Origin: Ryuthela nishihirai
Lineage: Eukaryota; Arthropoda; Arachnida; Araneae; Heptathelidae
DNA: 64,000 bases
Reading direction: 5' to 3'
NCBI GenBank assembly: GCA_038380435.1
Contig: JAWZYU010000008.1
Location: 74,290,020 to 74,354,019, forward strand
Within the stretch, counting starts at the first letter, position 1. Every line of letters begins with the position of its first letter. Made by a program: the position numbers and the translations under genes. Positions 63,249 through 64,000 of the stretch are shown in pieces. Below the pieces are notes generated by a model that saw nothing but the letters and a program-made list of their open reading frames with translations, was not told where the DNA came from and ran no database searches.

Positions 63249-63990
63249 TATTCATTTGAAAGGAAATTTCAATATTTACCTGAAACATAAATTTATTTAA
63301 TAATTTTTTACAACATGACATATTTTAATACACGAGCCTGTATTATACAAGGTCACTTGGACTGCTCACATTCCTGGGATTTTCTGTCCTGTTGATGAAG
63401 TAGTAGAACTTTTTCTTGTTCTTTTTTTTTGTATGAAATATAGGAATTTTTTCTTTGGATGTTGAAATTTGGGGATCTTGGCTATGTGCTAAAAAGTTAG
63501 TGCTTCAGAGTGGCACAGTCAAGATATTGAATATACCGAGGGGTGTGTGATGGTAAACATTTAAGCCATTTAATATAAACTTAATTCATAATTTAAAAAA
63601 ATTGCCATGGAAGGAGGGGAGTAAAATGCCCTGAGTGTAATGGTAGAGAAGGGAGTGGAAATAAACACCCTTGTCAAGATTACCCTCCCACAGGACTAAT
63701 TTCCATGTGAAGGAAGTATTTTTGCCTCTGTATCCAAGACCTCATTCATTTTCAGGAAACAATAAATGAGCAAAGTTTTTTTGACTGGAAAATGAAAATA
63801 TACTTATATGCTATTAATGGAATATTGATACAGATTTAAGGCAGAAAAGAGAGTGCAAAACAAAAAAAAAAAAAAAAAAGGGGGGGGGGGTGTTGCAGAG
63901 GTAGGTACTTCTTAATCGCTCCCAAACTCCTCTGATTTTAAAAGTAGTAGTTTTGGTTAATTTTTGGAAGAATTTTGAGGCAAGTGATCG
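63249..63990 (+). repeat. Family D (piggyBac-like), right part of split copy
   Basis: Matches 11650-12900 with gaps: AAGGAAATTTC, then GGTCACTTGGACTGCTCAC, then the CATTCCTGGGATTTT region, and TGTATCCAAGACCTCATT. It contains an A-run followed by a G-run at 63867-63890. The right terminus lies beyond the window or is lost. Confidence 0.65.
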
Positions 63991-64000
63991 ATGTAAAATC

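Noticed and set aside
1..64000. Prokaryotic defence system, CRISPR array or operon
   Set aside because: No direct-repeat/spacer array, no gene clusters with ribosome-binding sites, and clear spliced exons and SINEs show a eukaryotic genome.

Overview
This window is eukaryotic and looks like an arthropod, possibly a chelicerate such as a spider. That placement is an inference from the mix of Tc1/mariner, Jockey-type and RTE-type elements and is not proven by any single marker. The DNA is AT-rich and intron-rich, and almost every long open frame belongs to a decayed transposon. There is no operon structure, CRISPR array or other prokaryotic feature. Only one host gene can be supported: a three-exon gene on the minus strand for mitochondrial thioredoxin (TXN2), from about 23.66 kb down to 5.92 kb. 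Its exons of 200, 124 and 114 coding bases splice with GT..AG borders into a complete 145-residue protein with the WCGPC redox motif. Introns of 9790 and 7513 bases are packed with transposable elements.

Layout. 0-5.3 kb: tRNA-derived SINEs of two families (called SINE-A and SINE-B here), a TTAA-flanked MITE and a hAT relic. 5.9-13.7 kb (TXN2 exon 3, intron 2, exon 2): a Tc1 relic, an RTE endonuclease fragment, a Jockey fragment split by an LTR-like repeat, and a 2.4 kb TTAA-flanked piggyBac-like element. 13.7-23.7 kb (intron 1, exon 1): a mariner relic, a 1.2 kb foldback palindrome, and a nearly intact RTE-type LINE sitting inside a degenerate minisatellite. 23.7-31.5 kb: the TXN2 upstream region, then mostly plain AT-rich sequence with SINE pieces. 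31.5-37.5 kb: two adjacent Tc1/mariner-superfamily elements, then a second hAT relic split by a Tc1 element, then SINEs. 37.5-51.3 kb: a long perfect hairpin, nested SINEs, two further RTE copies, two hAT MITEs and a Tc1 relic. 51.3-56.5 kb: plain AT-rich sequence with one nested SINE pair. 56.5-64 kb: a second foldback fused to a truncated Jockey element, then a further copy of the piggyBac-like repeat carrying a mariner-type element that is itself split by the LTR-like repeat.

The most interesting observations concern how elements relate to one another. SINE-B ends in the same terminal sequence as the RTE-type LINE, which suggests that this LINE mobilises it. The foldback family occurs twice, once inside a TXN2 intron where it would be transcribed into a long hairpin. 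One insertion with a 9-bp target duplication consists only of the tRNA-like head of SINE-A. A 30-base inverted copy of flanking DNA sits at one end of the piggyBac-like element. Several perfect short hairpins have no transposon explanation. Homology calls are based on motifs recognised by eye; none was checked against a database.
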